Source: Flavobacterium ammonificans (GTDB lineage Bacteria > Bacteroidota > Bacteroidia > Flavobacteriales > Flavobacteriaceae). Taken from it: a stretch of 64,000 nucleotides of DNA. Location: contig NZ_AP025183.1 of assembly GCF_020885975.1 (NCBI RefSeq), positions 992,001 to 1,056,000 of the forward strand, in the 5' to 3' direction. The position numbers were made by a program, and so were the translations under genes. A model generated the notes under the pieces. It saw only the letters and a list, made by a program, of their open reading frames with translations. It did not search any database and was not told the origin of the DNA. Each line of letters starts with the position of its first letter. Position 1 is the first letter of the stretch. Positions 1-8,882 of the stretch are shown here, one piece after another.

Positions 1-522
1 AAAATCAGTGCCTTAACAACAGCTAGTTCTTGTTTAGCAGTTTTTAAAATTCCTGAACAAAAGGAATTATATCAGTCGGGTTTGATTGTAGCCTTAGACG
101 CTATCAGAGATCCAGGCAACTTAGGAACTATAATTCGCTTATGCGATTGGTTTGGCATACAACAATTGATTTGTTCAAAAGAAACGGTTGATGTTTATAA
201 TCCAAAAGTAGTCCAAGCGACTATGGGTTCAATTTCTCGTGTCAATGTGAGTTATATCAATTTAGAAGATTTTATTTCCACAACTTCACTCCCTGTTTTT
301 GGAACGTTTATGAATGGCGAAAATATTTATTCTACGACCTTACCTCAAGAAGGGATTATTGTGATGGGTAACGAAGCAAATGGAATTTCAAAAGAAGTAG
401 AAAATAGCATTCAACATCGATTAACAATTCCTCGATTTGGAACTCTTCAAAAAACAGAAAGTTTGAATGTTGCCACAGCCACAGCTATAATTTTAAGTGA
501 ATTTAGAAGGGTTTCGCTTTAA
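1..522 (+). CDS. SpoU/TrmH-family RNA 2'-O-methyltransferase (5' end outside window)
   Basis: The frame is open from base 1, so the gene begins before the window; 173 codons are visible and the first ATG-like codons inside are not true starts. The SPOUT-class motifs are all present: RDPGNLGTIIR (motif 1, ribose-methyl acceptor region), VVQATMGSISRV, and the knot motifs IIVMGNEANGIS and ESLNVATATAI that bind S-adenosylmethionine. Members methylate 2'-OH groups of tRNA or rRNA in the cytoplasm; the target nucleotide cannot be told from this part. The missing upstream part would hold the substrate-binding domain. It converges on the porT gene with a single base between the two stop codons, and no terminator hairpin is seen there. 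Confidence 0.9.
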   Translation, partial: KISALTTASSCLAVFKIPEQKELYQSGLIVALDAIRDPGNLGTIIRLCDWFGIQQLICSKETVDVYNPKVVQATMGSISRVNVSYINLEDFISTTSLPVFGTFMNGENIYSTTLPQEGIIVMGNEANGISKEVENSIQHRLTIPRFGTLQKTESLNVATATAIILSEFRRVSL

Positions 523-523
523 G

Positions 524-1243
524 TTAATGAAAAGTAAAGTTGATAAAGAGTCCCCTTGTCCTCATTGATTCTATATTTCCAGTCCACGGACTCATAGGAT
601 CATTGTCTCGGATTAATTCGTCTTTTAGACTAAATACGCCTCTTATTGAGGGGGAAAAAATAAAATACTCAGAAAAAATATCTATTCCAAAGCCTAATTC
701 GTAATTCGGACTCCAAGCTTTTACTCTAAACCGTTGGCTAAGATTATCGTCGGTGGATTTTGAATTACTAGATAAATTCAATGTTGTGGAAACGCCTCCT
801 AGTATGAAAGGACGAATATTTCCGGTTCGTAAAGCTGAAAATTTCAACAGTAGCGGAAGATGAATATAGGTACTGTTTACCTCTCTAATTGTGTCAGATG
901 CTTTTGGAACAAAAGAAAAATGAGTAGTGGGGTAATTTAAAATTCGCTTGGTGTAATACAATCCGGGTTCGAAACGTAAATTAATATATTCTTGCAACCT
1001 CAAATCGGCTACCAAACCCACATTGAATCCAGTTGTTTTTTGAACTTGAATATCTTCGATTTCATTTTTGTAATCAAACTTAAAATCATAAGAGTTTATA
1101 CCTAAGAAAAACCCAAAATACAAAGGCTGTTGTTGCCAAGTCTCAAGGTGTCTAACAGGGTTTTTGCTAAAAATACTCTCTCTAAATTGAGCCTGAATGC
1201 TCATAGAGCAAACTAGTAAAATAAGAGAACAACGTTTTTTCAT
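524..1243 (-). CDS. porT: Type IX secretion / gliding protein PorT (SprT) family
   Basis: A 239-residue protein with an N-terminal signal peptide (about residues 1-18, hydrophobic core LILLVCSMSIQA) and a body of alternating amphipathic beta strands, as expected for a small outer-membrane beta-barrel. Length and the position directly behind ubiE match PorT of Porphyromonas and SprT of Flavobacterium johnsoniae, a component needed for type IX secretion and gliding. The start codon lies one base after the ubiE stop, so the two are probably co-transcribed. The family assignment rests on length, topology and this conserved neighbourhood rather than on a short catalytic motif; a generic outer-membrane beta-barrel protein is the alternative. 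Confidence 0.75.
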   Translation of the reverse strand: MKKRCSLILLVCSMSIQAQFRESIFSKNPVRHLETWQQQPLYFGFFLGINSYDFKFDYKNEIEDIQVQKTTGFNVGLVADLRLQEYINLRFEPGLYYTKRILNYPTTHFSFVPKASDTIREVNSTYIHLPLLLKFSALRTGNIRPFILGGVSTTLNLSSNSKSTDDNLSQRFRVKAWSPNYELGFGIDIFSEYFIFSPSIRGVFSLKDELIRDNDPMSPWTGNIESMRTRGLFINFTFH

Positions 1244-1244
1244 A

Positions 1245-1976
1245 TTATTTTTTAGATGCTGAATAAATAGTAGCTACCCCAAAGGTTTGTGGTAAAGCTA
1301 CAACATCTATAAACCCAATTTTTCGTAAAATATTGTTTAACTTTTCACCATAAGGGAAAGCTGCTGCAGATTCTGACAAATATCCGTACGCCACATTGTC
1401 TTTTGAAAATAATTTTCCAATTAATGGTAAAATATTTTTACTGTAAAATTCATAACCTTGTTTATAAGGTGTTTTGTCAGGCACAGAGGTTTCTAAAATC
1501 ACGAAAGTGCCTTTAGGTTTTAAAACGCGTAAAATTTCAGACAATCCTTTTTCTAGATTCTCAAAATTACGAACCCCAAAAGCAACAGTTATTGCATCAA
1601 AATAGTCATCCTCAAAGGGTATGTTTTCTGAATCTCCTAAAACCATCTCGATAGTTTTGGATAAGTTTTTGTTGGCTATTTTTTGCACACCTACTTCTAA
1701 CATTCCAGCAGAAATATCCAGACCAATGATTTTGTCTGCTTTGGTTTGCGCCATCAAAATGGCTAAATCTCCGGTACCAGTTGCGATGTCTAAAATGGTT
1801 TTTGGATGAGATTTCCCTATCATTTTTAGCACTTTTTTGCGCCATTTTACGTCTATCCCGAAAGAAATGACACGATTTAAATTATCGTAGTTTCCCGAAA
1901 TAGTGTCAAACATTTGAGCAACCTGTTCTTTTTTACTTAAAGAAGAGTCTTTGTAAGGGGTAATTTTGCTGGCCAT
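1245..1976 (-). CDS. ubiE: Demethylmenaquinone methyltransferase (UbiE/MenG)
   Basis: Class I SAM methyltransferase that methylates demethylmenaquinone in the last step of menaquinone synthesis. The glycine-rich SAM site [13 protein letters not shown], the acidic strand-2 region IIGLDIS and the family block [15 protein letters not shown] are visible. The frame extends upstream to 2003, but the ATG at 1974-1976 starting [10 protein letters not shown] gives the family-typical 243-residue protein and leaves the promoter-like CAAATATA (minus-strand TATATTTG) at 1991-1998 upstream, so that start is preferred. It is the first gene of a two-gene unit with porT. Menaquinone as the sole quinone fits the Bacteroidota lifestyle, so menG is an equally suitable name. 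Confidence 0.93.
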   Translation of the reverse strand: MASKITPYKDSSLSKKEQVAQMFDTISGNYDNLNRVISFGIDVKWRKKVLKMIGKSHPKTILDIATGTGDLAILMAQTKADKIIGLDISAGMLEVGVQKIANKNLSKTIEMVLGDSENIPFEDDYFDAITVAFGVRNFENLEKGLSEILRVLKPKGTFVILETSVPDKTPYKQGYEFYSKNILPLIGKLFSKDNVAYGYLSESAAAFPYGEKLNNILRKIGFIDVVALPQTFGVATIYSASKK

Positions 1977-1990
1977 TTTTAAAGTTTGTG

Positions 1991-1998
1991 CAAATATA
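1991..1998 (-). promoter_or_regulatory. Probable -7 element for ubiE-porT
   Basis: On the minus strand this reads TATATTTG, matching the Bacteroidota -7 consensus TAnnTTTG, 15 bases before the chosen ubiE start. No convincing -33 TTG is seen at the usual spacing, so confidence is moderate. Confidence 0.45.
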
Positions 1999-2364
1999 AG
2001 CAAACTACTTTAAATTAAAGGATTTAGTGGATTTCTAACTCGCTTTTTTAATTCTAAAATATCACTAAATGTTGGTATTGTAGCCTTTAAAATTTATTAT
2101 GAATTTTACAAAATGAAAATTATTTTCAATGATTTATTGGGAGAGGAAAAAGAAAGCAAATAATAATTTAGTGTTATTGTTATTTGTGTCTTCAGGTTTT
2201 ACAAACTCCTATTCTTTTTAAGGGGTTTTTAACGCTAATACGTTCTTAAGAATTAATTTGTTTTTGGAAACTTTAATTTATTATGATCTATTGCCTTTGT
2301 GGTATTTGGTAATGGAATCAGTACAAACCAAAAGACATTTACTCTCCCGATACATTGAAAGTAA
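1999..2364. other. Intergenic region ubiE-folA with no gene found
   Basis: About 390 bases of AT-rich sequence separate the ubiE start from the folA stop. Only very short open frames occur (for example 16 codons from an ATG near 2113) and none has a recognisable product. It should hold the upstream part of the ubiE promoter and the end of the folA transcript. No strong terminator hairpin or repeat is seen. Confidence 0.5.
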
Positions 2365-2847
2365 TTATTTTCTGAGATAAGTTTGATAAGTGAAGGAAAA
2401 CAAGTGTTTTTCGTCTTTTTCGTTAAAAGTCGATGTTGCCAATTCCCAAACAGATAAATCAATTTCTGGAAAAAAAGTATCGGCATCAAAATGGCCGTGT
2501 ACTTTTGTAATTTCTATTTTATCAGTGTATTCTAATCCTTGTTGGTAAATTTCTCCACCACCAATAATAAATACGGGAGCATCTTTTGGACACACTTTAA
2601 TTGCATTTTCGATACTATTGACTACTATACAGCCATCAGGCGAATACTCTTTTTGTCTTGTAATTACTACATGGGTTCTATTTGGGAGTGGTTTAGGAAA
2701 ACTTTCAAATGTTTTTCTCCCCATGATTATGTAGTGACCAGTCGTAAGTTCTTTAAACCTTTTAAAGTCATTTGGCAAATGCCAAACTAGTTCATTATCT
2801 TTTCCTAAAGCATTGTTTTCGGCTACAGCCGCAATCATTATAATCAT
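2365..2847 (-). CDS. folA: Dihydrofolate reductase
   Basis: A 160-residue enzyme of normal family length that reduces dihydrofolate to tetrahydrofolate with NADPH. Conserved blocks are present in order: the N-terminal strand IAAVAENNALGKDNELVWHL, the acidic substrate-binding region PNDFKRFKEL, the NADPH site MGRKTFESFPKPLPNR, and the C-terminal FIIGGGEIY. It lies 37 bases behind thyA, the usual pairing, because thymidylate synthase consumes methylene-tetrahydrofolate and releases dihydrofolate that FolA recycles. An ATG three codons downstream is an alternative start. Overlapping frames on both strands in this interval are shadows. Confidence 0.96.
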   Translation of the reverse strand: MIIMIAAVAENNALGKDNELVWHLPNDFKRFKELTTGHYIIMGRKTFESFPKPLPNRTHVVITRQKEYSPDGCIVVNSIENAIKVCPKDAPVFIIGGGEIYQQGLEYTDKIEITKVHGHFDADTFFPEIDLSVWELATSTFNEKDEKHLFSFTYQTYLRK

Positions 2848-2884
2848 GCTACTAAATATATAGATGGATTTCTTAAAAGTTTAT

Positions 2885-3709
2885 TTATACAGCCACACTT
2901 CCTTTAATTGCCGGATGCGGGTCATATCCTTCTAATGTGAAATCATCAAAGGTGAAATCAAAAATATTTGTAATTGCTGGATTTAAAATCATTTTAGGTA
3001 AAGGCTTCGGTTCTCTAGAAAGCTGAAGCTCCAATTGTTCAAAATGATTATTGTAAATATGGGCGTCACCAAACGTATGGATGAATTCTCCAACTCCTAA
3101 ATTACACACTTGAGCAATCATCATCGTCAGTAAAGCATAGGAAGCAATGTTGAATGGCACTCCAAGGAAAATATCAGCTGAGCGCTGGTATAATTGACAC
3201 GAAAGCTTACCATCTGCTACATAAAATTGAAAAAAAGCATGACATGGTGGTAAAGCGGCTTTATTATTTGCTACATTTTCAGTAAATGATTTAGTGGTAT
3301 CTGGAAGCACAGATGGATTCCATGCGGATACTAAAAGACGTCTACTATTCGGGTTTGTTTTTAATTCTTTGATTAGGTCTTCAATTTGATCAATTTCTTC
3401 ACTATTCCAGTTGCGCCATTGATGACCATATACTGGCCCAAGATTTCCATTTGCATCTGCCCAATCATCCCAAATTTTAACTCCGTTTTCTTGCAAGTAT
3501 TGAATGTTGGTGTAGCCTTTTAAAAACCATAGTAATTCATGTATTATGGATTTCAAATGCAGTTTTTTTGTTGTCACCATTGGAAAACCCTCATTTAAAT
3601 CAAAACGCATTTGGTAACCAAAAACACTTTTGGTTCCAGTTCCAGTTCGGTCTCCTTTTTGGCAACCATTTTCCATTACATGCTTTACTAAGTCTACATA
3701 TTGTTTCAT
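2885..3709 (-). CDS. thyA: Thymidylate synthase
   Basis: A 274-residue ThyA-type thymidylate synthase that makes dTMP from dUMP using 5,10-methylene-tetrahydrofolate. The catalytic cysteine is Cys156 in [12 protein letters not shown]; the phosphate-binding [10 protein letters not shown] (around 123-132) and the dUMP-binding [17 protein letters not shown] follow. The N-terminal [11 protein letters not shown] motif (21-31) is intact. It sits between an exported amidohydrolase upstream (40 bases) and folA downstream (37 bases) on the same strand and is probably transcribed with them. Confidence 0.97.
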   Translation of the reverse strand: MKQYVDLVKHVMENGCQKGDRTGTGTKSVFGYQMRFDLNEGFPMVTTKKLHLKSIIHELLWFLKGYTNIQYLQENGVKIWDDWADANGNLGPVYGHQWRNWNSEEIDQIEDLIKELKTNPNSRRLLVSAWNPSVLPDTTKSFTENVANNKAALPPCHAFFQFYVADGKLSCQLYQRSADIFLGVPFNIASYALLTMMIAQVCNLGVGEFIHTFGDAHIYNNHFEQLELQLSREPKPLPKMILNPAITNIFDFTFDDFTLEGYDPHPAIKGSVAV

Positions 3710-3749
3710 CTGAGGAAATTTAATTGTCTTTTAATTGGGATAGAATATA

Positions 3750-5039
3750 TTAAAGGTTTTTATATACCACCCCATTTTTCATTACAAATTGAACGTTTTC
3801 TAATGTTTTAATATTGTTAAGTGGATTTTCGTCAACTGCAATAATGTCTGCAAAGAAATTCGGTTTAATTTGACCAATTTCGTTTGAAACTCCTAAAAGC
3901 ATTGCATTAGTTGTAGTAGCAGATTGAATCGCTGCCAAAGTCGGCATTCCGGCTTCCACCATATAGCCAAACTCTTTACCGTTTTTTCCATGATCATAAA
4001 CTCCAGCATCGGTGCCAAAAGCTATTTTAACTCCTTTTTTATATGCTTTTGCAAAAGTAGACTGTATTTGAGGCCCAACTTCCTTAGCCTTAGGCACAAT
4101 AATAGCTGGATAAAATCCCTCAACTTCCGCTTTTATAGCTACTTCTTTTCCTGCAGTAATTGTGGGAACTAAATAGGCGTCGTACTTTTTCATTAACTCC
4201 ATAGTCTCTTCACTCATGAAAGTTCCGTGCTCTATAGTTTTAATTCCGCCAAGAATCGCTCTTTGCATTCCTTCGTCGCCATGAGCATGAGCAGCGGTCA
4301 ACATGTTGTAATCTTTAGCAGTTGTAGTTATTGCTTTTATCTCTTCAATTGAAAATTGTGGATTTTTTCCATTTTTTGCTACACTTAAAACACCGCCTGT
4401 TGCTGTAATTTTAATGACATCAGCACCTTCTTTGTAGCGTTGGCGTACTGCTTTTACTCCGTCTTCTGGCGAATTTACAACACCTTCATGAGGCCCCGGA
4501 TCTCCCATCAAAGAACGATTACTTCCATTGGTTGGATCAGCATGTCCACCAGTTGAAGCTATAGATTTTCCTGCGGTGTACACTCTAGGCCCTTTAGCAA
4601 TTCCTTTATTAATTGCATTTCGTAATGCAATATTTACTCCAGTTCCTCCCAAATCACGAACAGTTGTGAATCCGGCAAGTAAGGTAATTTCGGCAAAGCG
4701 AGCTGCTTCAAAAGCCACATCTGCTTCGTTATTTGTATACTTTGCAGCATAGCTTTTTGGGTTTTGTTCACTTTCCAAATGCACGTGCAAATCAATTAAA
4801 CCTGGAAGTACGTGTTTATTTTTTAAGTTGATTTCAATATCGGATGCATTGCTTTTAGAAACAAACCCTTCTTTAATTGCACTAATTTTATTGTTTTTAA
4901 CAATAATAGTAGCATTTTTAGTTGATTGACCTGTTTGCGTGTCTAAAATAGAACCACAGTGTAGGTAATAATCCTGAGAAAACGAACTAAATGAAATGAA
5001 TCCAATAAAGAACAACGAAATAACATTTTTGACTTTCAT
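3750..5039 (-). CDS. Exported metal-dependent amidohydrolase
   Basis: A 429-residue member of the amidohydrolase superfamily with a signal peptide (about residues 1-21, FFIGFISFSSFSQ), so it acts in the periplasm. Metal-site motifs visible in order are HVLPGLIDLHVH (the HxH pair), ADVIKITATGGV (candidate bridging lysine), AAHAHGDEGMQRA, IEHGTFM and FGTDAGVYDHG (final metal aspartate). The closest recognised relatives are imidazolonepropionase-like and Xaa-Pro dipeptidase-type amidohydrolases; the substrate cannot be fixed from sequence alone. It lies 18 bases after the bifunctional-nuclease-type gene and 40 bases before thyA, which suggests co-transcription rather than a shared pathway. Confidence 0.85.
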   Translation of the reverse strand: MKVKNVISLFFIGFISFSSFSQDYYLHCGSILDTQTGQSTKNATIIVKNNKISAIKEGFVSKSNASDIEINLKNKHVLPGLIDLHVHLESEQNPKSYAAKYTNNEADVAFEAARFAEITLLAGFTTVRDLGGTGVNIALRNAINKGIAKGPRVYTAGKSIASTGGHADPTNGSNRSLMGDPGPHEGVVNSPEDGVKAVRQRYKEGADVIKITATGGVLSVAKNGKNPQFSIEEIKAITTTAKDYNMLTAAHAHGDEGMQRAILGGIKTIEHGTFMSEETMELMKKYDAYLVPTITAGKEVAIKAEVEGFYPAIIVPKAKEVGPQIQSTFAKAYKKGVKIAFGTDAGVYDHGKNGKEFGYMVEAGMPTLAAIQSATTTNAMLLGVSNEIGQIKPNFFADIIAVDENPLNNIKTLENVQFVMKNGVVYKNL

Positions 5040-5057
5040 AGTTTGTATTTTTAAAAT

Positions 5058-5687
5058 TTATAAATCTCTTTTTGAAATTTCGTCTCTGATTTTAGCTGCT
5101 TTTTCATAATCTTCATTTTCTACAGCACCATCTAATAAATCATTTAAATCATTTAAACTCAATTTGCTATATGTATCGCCAGAACTATTTGATTCCATTT
5201 CGTTAGCGTAATTTTCTGAATGGGAAAGGAAATCATCTACGGTTTGAGGCTCATTGTTGGTTTCTGCTGCGTTCGGGTTTAGAAATATTCCAGCCTTGTC
5301 TAAAATATTTTTATAAGTAAAAATCGGAGCTCCAAATCGAAGTGCCAAGGCAATTGCGTCTGAAGTTCTTGCGTCAATTATTTCTTCAATTTTATCACGC
5401 TCACAAATTATGCTCGAATAAAACACACCATCTACTAGTTTGTGAATGATAACTTGCTTTACAGCGATGTCAAAACGATCTGCAAAATTTTTAAATAAAT
5501 CGTGTGTGAGTGGGCGTGGGGGTTTGATTTCTTTTTCTAATGCTATAGCAATGGATTGGGCTTCAAAAGCACCAATAACAATTGGTAATTTTTTATCGCC
5601 ATCCACTTCATTTAGGATTAGAGCATAGGCTCCATTTTGTGTTTGACTATACGAAATTCCTTTAATTGATAATTTTACTAAACTCAT
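5058..5687 (-). CDS. Bifunctional nuclease-type (DUF151) protein with C-terminal UVR motif
   Basis: Residues 1 to about 140 form the DUF151/BFN domain, with the family blocks ALILNEVDGDKKLPIVIGAFEAQSIA (in part), LTHDLFKNF and IIDARTSDAIALALRFGAPIF. Residues about 175-205 carry a UvrB/UvrC-type helical hairpin (DYEKAAKIRDEI). The start is taken at MSLVKLSIKG (ATG at 5685-5687); the frame runs 10 codons further upstream but those residues are not family-like. Plant and bacterial homologues have been described as nucleases, but the cellular role in Bacteroidota is not settled. It is the first gene of the minus-strand run leading to folA. Confidence 0.85.
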   Translation of the reverse strand: MSLVKLSIKGISYSQTQNGAYALILNEVDGDKKLPIVIGAFEAQSIAIALEKEIKPPRPLTHDLFKNFADRFDIAVKQVIIHKLVDGVFYSSIICERDKIEEIIDARTSDAIALALRFGAPIFTYKNILDKAGIFLNPNAAETNNEPQTVDDFLSHSENYANEMESNSSGDTYSKLSLNDLNDLLDGAVENEDYEKAAKIRDEISKRDL

Positions 5688-5715
5688 AACATTTGAATGT
5701 AATTTGTAGGTATTC

Positions 5716-5772
5716 AAAAAAAAAGACTACCTAAAAAGCAAATATACAAATATCCAACTTTTTAGGTAGCCT
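5716..5772 (-). terminator. etfA terminator
   Basis: On the minus strand CTACCTAAAAAG (loop 5739-5757) CTTTTTAGGTAG forms a 12-bp stem followed by a run of nine T. It lies directly after the etfA stop. The loop holds a TATATTTG promoter-like motif oriented toward the next gene (see 5739-5746). Confidence 0.8.
5739..5746 (-). promoter_or_regulatory. Possible -7 element inside the etfA terminator loop
   Basis: The minus-strand bases read TATATTTG, a full TAnnTTTG match, 51 bases before the chosen start of the DUF151 gene. They fall in the loop of the etfA terminator hairpin. No TTG at normal -33 spacing was found. Confidence 0.4.
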
Positions 5773-5791
5773 TTTGACCAATAATTTAAAA

Positions 5792-6757
5792 TTACTGTTG
5801 CGCTTTGAATGTTTTAAATTTCTCAATCAATTTTGGTACAATTTCAAAAGCATCACCTACAACTCCGTAGTCAGCAACCTTAAAGAAAGGCGCTTCAGGA
5901 TCACTATTGATTACCACTTTGATTTTAGACGAATTGATTCCTGCAATATGTTGAATTGCTCCAGAAACACCAATAGCAATATATAAGTTAGTTGCAACAG
6001 GTTTTCCTGTTTGACCAACGTGTTCTCCGTGTGGTCTCCAACCTAAATCAGATACCGGTTTTGAACAAGCTGTTGCCGCACCAAGAACTCCTGCCAATTC
6101 CTCAATCATACCCCAATTTTCTGGTCCTTTTAATCCTCTACCTCCTGAAACAACTACATCAGCATCAGCAATTGAGATTTTTCCAGAACTTTTTTCTACA
6201 GAATTGATTTTCACGTTAAAATCAGTAGCATCAATTGAAGGATTAAAATCTTCTTCAGAACCAGTTACCGCACTTTCGATAATACCAAAAGAGTTTTTCG
6301 CAAGTCCGATTATTTTAGTTTCAGAAGTCATTTCAGTAACAGTAAATGCTTTGTTAGAAAAAGCAGTTCTCTTTACTTGAAAAGGCGAAATGCTTATTGG
6401 AAGCCCAACTACATTGGATGATAAACCAGCATTTAATTTTACTGCTAAAATGGACGAAAGATAAATACTATCCGTTGTTGATGATACAACAACTATAGTG
6501 CTACTTTCTTTTTTAGCAGCTTGAGCAATTACATTAGCATAAGCTTTTGCAGAAAACCCTGATAAAGATTCGTTTGTTACTTTAAGGACTTTATTTACAC
6601 CGTACTTTGATAATTCTGATACGTCATTCATATTGATAGTGACTGCAGTCACAGTAGTTCCAGTTGTTTCGGCTATTTTTTTAGCATAGGAAGCCAACTC
6701 AAAAGCTACTTTTTTAAATTTTCCATCTGATGATTCAGCGAATAGTAATACAGACAT
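5792..6757 (-). CDS. etfA: Electron transfer flavoprotein, alpha subunit
   Basis: A 321-residue ETF alpha chain. The C-terminal FAD domain shows the family signature from about residue 205 on: VVSGGRGLKGPENW, GAATACSKPVSDLGW, GQTGKPVATNLYIAIG, SGAIQHIAGI and INSDPEAPFFKVADYG. The N-terminal half is the nucleotide-fold domain shared with the beta chain. With EtfB it forms the soluble FAD heterodimer that carries electrons from acyl-CoA dehydrogenases to the quinone pool. It follows etfB with a 45-base gap and ends in a strong hairpin terminator. Confidence 0.96.
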   Translation of the reverse strand: MSVLLFAESSDGKFKKVAFELASYAKKIAETTGTTVTAVTINMNDVSELSKYGVNKVLKVTNESLSGFSAKAYANVIAQAAKKESSTIVVVSSTTDSIYLSSILAVKLNAGLSSNVVGLPISISPFQVKRTAFSNKAFTVTEMTSETKIIGLAKNSFGIIESAVTGSEEDFNPSIDATDFNVKINSVEKSSGKISIADADVVVSGGRGLKGPENWGMIEELAGVLGAATACSKPVSDLGWRPHGEHVGQTGKPVATNLYIAIGVSGAIQHIAGINSSKIKVVINSDPEAPFFKVADYGVVGDAFEIVPKLIEKFKTFKAQQ

Positions 6758-6802
6758 GTTTATATTTTTAAATTTTTTATACTAATTTGATTGTTTGGAG
6801 AA

Positions 6803-7549
6803 CTAAATTACTTTAGCTTCATTGTGTAACAAATTGATTAATTCATCAAGGTTGTCAGCATCAACAAGTTTTACAGCAGATTTAGCTGCAGGTTTTTCAA
6901 ATTGGATTGATTTGGTTTTTGCGTCAGCCTGAACAGGTTCTAAAATAGTTAAGGCTTTAGTTCGTGCCGTCATAATTCCTCTCATGTTTGGAATTTTTAA
7001 GTCTTTTTCTTCTACCAATCCTTTTTGACCACCAATAATTAATGGTAAAGAAGAAGATAAAATTTCTTTACCTCCGTCAATTTCTCTACTTGCAGTAGCA
7101 CTAGTGCCATCTACAGTTAAACCAACACAAGAATTAATAAAGTTATAGTCTAGTAATGAAGCTATCATCCCCGGAACCATTCCACCATTATAATCTAAAG
7201 ATTCTTTTCCAGCAATAATTAAATCGTAGCCTCCGGTTTGAATAACTTGCGCTAATTGTTTAGCTACAAAAAAACCATCTGTTGGATTAGCATTGATTCG
7301 AATTGCTTCATCTGCACCAATAGCTAGTGCTTTTCTCAATGTAGGTTCGGTTTCTGGTCCACCAACATTAATTACAGTAACGTGAGCGCCTTGTTGCTCT
7401 TGAAACCAAATAGCTCTTGTTAAACCAAATTCATCGTTAGGATTGATCACAAATTGAACCCCATTAGTGTCAAATTCGGTATCACCATTAGTAAAATTAA
7501 TTTTCGAAGTAGTATCAGGTACATGGCTGATGCAAACTAATATTTTCAT
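6803..7549 (-). CDS. etfB: Electron transfer flavoprotein, beta subunit
   Basis: A 248-residue ETF beta chain beginning MKILVCISHVPDTTSKI. Recognisable parts are NPNDEFGLTRA, ALAIGADEAIRI, YDLIIAGKESLDYNGG (AMP/adenine-binding region) and LPLIIGGQKGLVEE. It is the first gene of the etfBA pair. A minus-strand TAGATTTG element lies 32 bases upstream of the start. It is transcribed away from pdhB, with which it shares a 262-base intergenic region. Confidence 0.95.
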   Translation of the reverse strand: MKILVCISHVPDTTSKINFTNGDTEFDTNGVQFVINPNDEFGLTRAIWFQEQQGAHVTVINVGGPETEPTLRKALAIGADEAIRINANPTDGFFVAKQLAQVIQTGGYDLIIAGKESLDYNGGMVPGMIASLLDYNFINSCVGLTVDGTSATASREIDGGKEILSSSLPLIIGGQKGLVEEKDLKIPNMRGIMTARTKALTILEPVQADAKTKSIQFEKPAAKSAVKLVDADNLDELINLLHNEAKVI

Positions 7550-7580
7550 AAGAATACGTTTTTTTATCTTTTGTATTGTA

Positions 7581-7588
7581 CAAATCTA
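7581..7588 (-). promoter_or_regulatory. Probable -7 element for etfBA
   Basis: The minus strand reads TAGATTTG, matching TAnnTTTG, upstream of etfB. The -33 region is AT-rich without a clear TTG. Confidence 0.45.
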
Positions 7589-7748
7589 TAGAATAAAAAT
7601 GAATATTTACTATGCGCGCATAATATTTTTATTTAATTTATTATTTTTTTAACTTTTTACCTAATTTGCCTTATTTCAACTATTAAACTAGTTGAACAAA
7701 TACTATAAATAGTGAAATACAACTTTTGATATTTTAGTAGATTTTATG

Positions 7749-7778
7749 CTTTTAAGTAATATAAAATATTTATTTTTG
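7749..7778 (+). promoter_or_regulatory. Probable promoter for pdhB
   Basis: TATTTTTG at 7771-7778 fits the -7 consensus TAnnTTTG, 33 bases before the pdhB ATG; the -33 position has only CTT rather than TTG. Confidence 0.5.
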
Positions 7779-7811
7779 CGCTTTCGAAATTACATATATA
7801 ACTAAACAATT

Positions 7812-8789
7812 ATGAGAACGATTCAATTTAGAGAGGCTATTTGTGAGGCGATGAGTGAAGAAATGCGCCGCGATGAATCCATATATTTAATGGGTGAAGA
7901 AGTTGCTGAATACAATGGTGCTTATAAAGCTTCTAAAGGAATGCTAGCTGAGTTTGGCGAAAAGAGAGTTATAGACACTCCAATTGCAGAACTTGGTTTT
8001 TCTGGGATTGCAGTAGGTTCAGCCATGAACGGTTGTCGTCCAATTGTAGAGTACATGACATTCAATTTCTGTTTAGTGGGAATTGATCAAATTATAAGTA
8101 ATGCTGCTAAGATGCGTCAAATGTCTGGTGGTCAATTTAATGTGCCAATTGTTTTTAGAGGACCAACAGCTTCTGCAGGACAGTTAGGAGCAACTCACTC
8201 TCAAGCTTTAGAGAATTGGTTTGCCAATACACCAGGACTTAAAGTGGTAGTACCATCAACTCCTTATGATGCAAAAGGTTTATTAAAAGCAGCCATTCGT
8301 GATAACGATCCTGTAATTTTTATGGAATCAGAACAAATGTATGGTGATAAAGGTGAAGTGCCTGATGGAGAATATACTATTCCACTTGGAGTTGCAGATA
8401 TCAAACGTGAAGGAACCGATGTTACAATAGTTTCTTTTGGAAAAATTATCAAAGAAGCGTTTATTGCTGCAGATGAATTAGCAAAAGAAGGAATATCTTG
8501 CGAGATAATTGATTTAAGAACGGTACGTCCAATGGATTATGATGCTATTTTAACTTCGGTTAGAAAAACAAATAGATTGGTTGTTCTTGAAGAAGCTTGG
8601 CCGTTTGCAAGTGTTGCTTCTGAAATTACGTACATTGTTCAAGAACGTGCTTTTGACTTTTTAGATGCCCCGATTCAGCGTATCACAACAGCAGATACTC
8701 CTGCTCCATACTCTCCTGTATTATTGAAAGAATGGTTGCCTAATGCTGATGATGTTATCAAAGCAGTAAAAAAAGTGCTAAATAGATAA
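7812..8789 (+). CDS. pdhB: Pyruvate dehydrogenase E1 component, beta subunit
   Basis: A 325-residue alpha2beta2-type E1 beta chain. Conserved segments are the N-terminal REAICEAMSEEM, MGEEVAEYNGAY, VIDTPIAELGFSGIAVGSA (thiamine diphosphate and interface region), GGQFNVPIVFRGP, and the transketolase C-terminal domain VTIVSFGKI / EEISCEIIDLRTVRPMD in near form. The enzyme decarboxylates pyruvate and acetylates lipoyl-E2. The alpha subunit is not adjacent, as is common in Flavobacteriia. A branched-chain 2-oxoacid dehydrogenase E1 beta is the alternative, but the motif pattern fits the pyruvate enzyme better. A hairpin terminator lies at 8839-8877. Confidence 0.9.
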   Translation: MRTIQFREAICEAMSEEMRRDESIYLMGEEVAEYNGAYKASKGMLAEFGEKRVIDTPIAELGFSGIAVGSAMNGCRPIVEYMTFNFCLVGIDQIISNAAKMRQMSGGQFNVPIVFRGPTASAGQLGATHSQALENWFANTPGLKVVVPSTPYDAKGLLKAAIRDNDPVIFMESEQMYGDKGEVPDGEYTIPLGVADIKREGTDVTIVSFGKIIKEAFIAADELAKEGISCEIIDLRTVRPMDYDAILTSVRKTNRLVVLEEAWPFASVASEITYIVQERAFDFLDAPIQRITTADTPAPYSPVLLKEWLPNADDVIKAVKKVLNR

Positions 8790-8830
8790 ATACAATTCAT
8801 TTATTGTTTTTTAAACAATGATATAAAGAT

Positions 8831-8838
8831 TACCTTTG
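8831..8838 (+). promoter_or_regulatory. Possible -7 element for the DUF5686 gene
   Basis: TACCTTTG is a full match to TAnnTTTG, 45 bases before the ATG at 8883. A TTG at 8804-8806 is 24 bases upstream, longer than normal spacing, so the -33 part is doubtful. Confidence 0.4.
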
Positions 8839-8877
8839 AATCTTCATCAGATGTTCTATTTGATGGAGATTTTTTTT
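8839..8877 (+). terminator. pdhB terminator overlapping the next gene's promoter region
   Basis: AATCTTCATCA (8839-8849) pairs with TGATGGAGATT (8861-8871) with one U-G pair, followed by a T run up to 8877. A TACCTTTG -7-like element at 8831-8838 sits immediately before the 5' arm, and the next ATG is only six bases after the T run. Confidence 0.65.
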
Positions 8878-8882
8878 AAATT

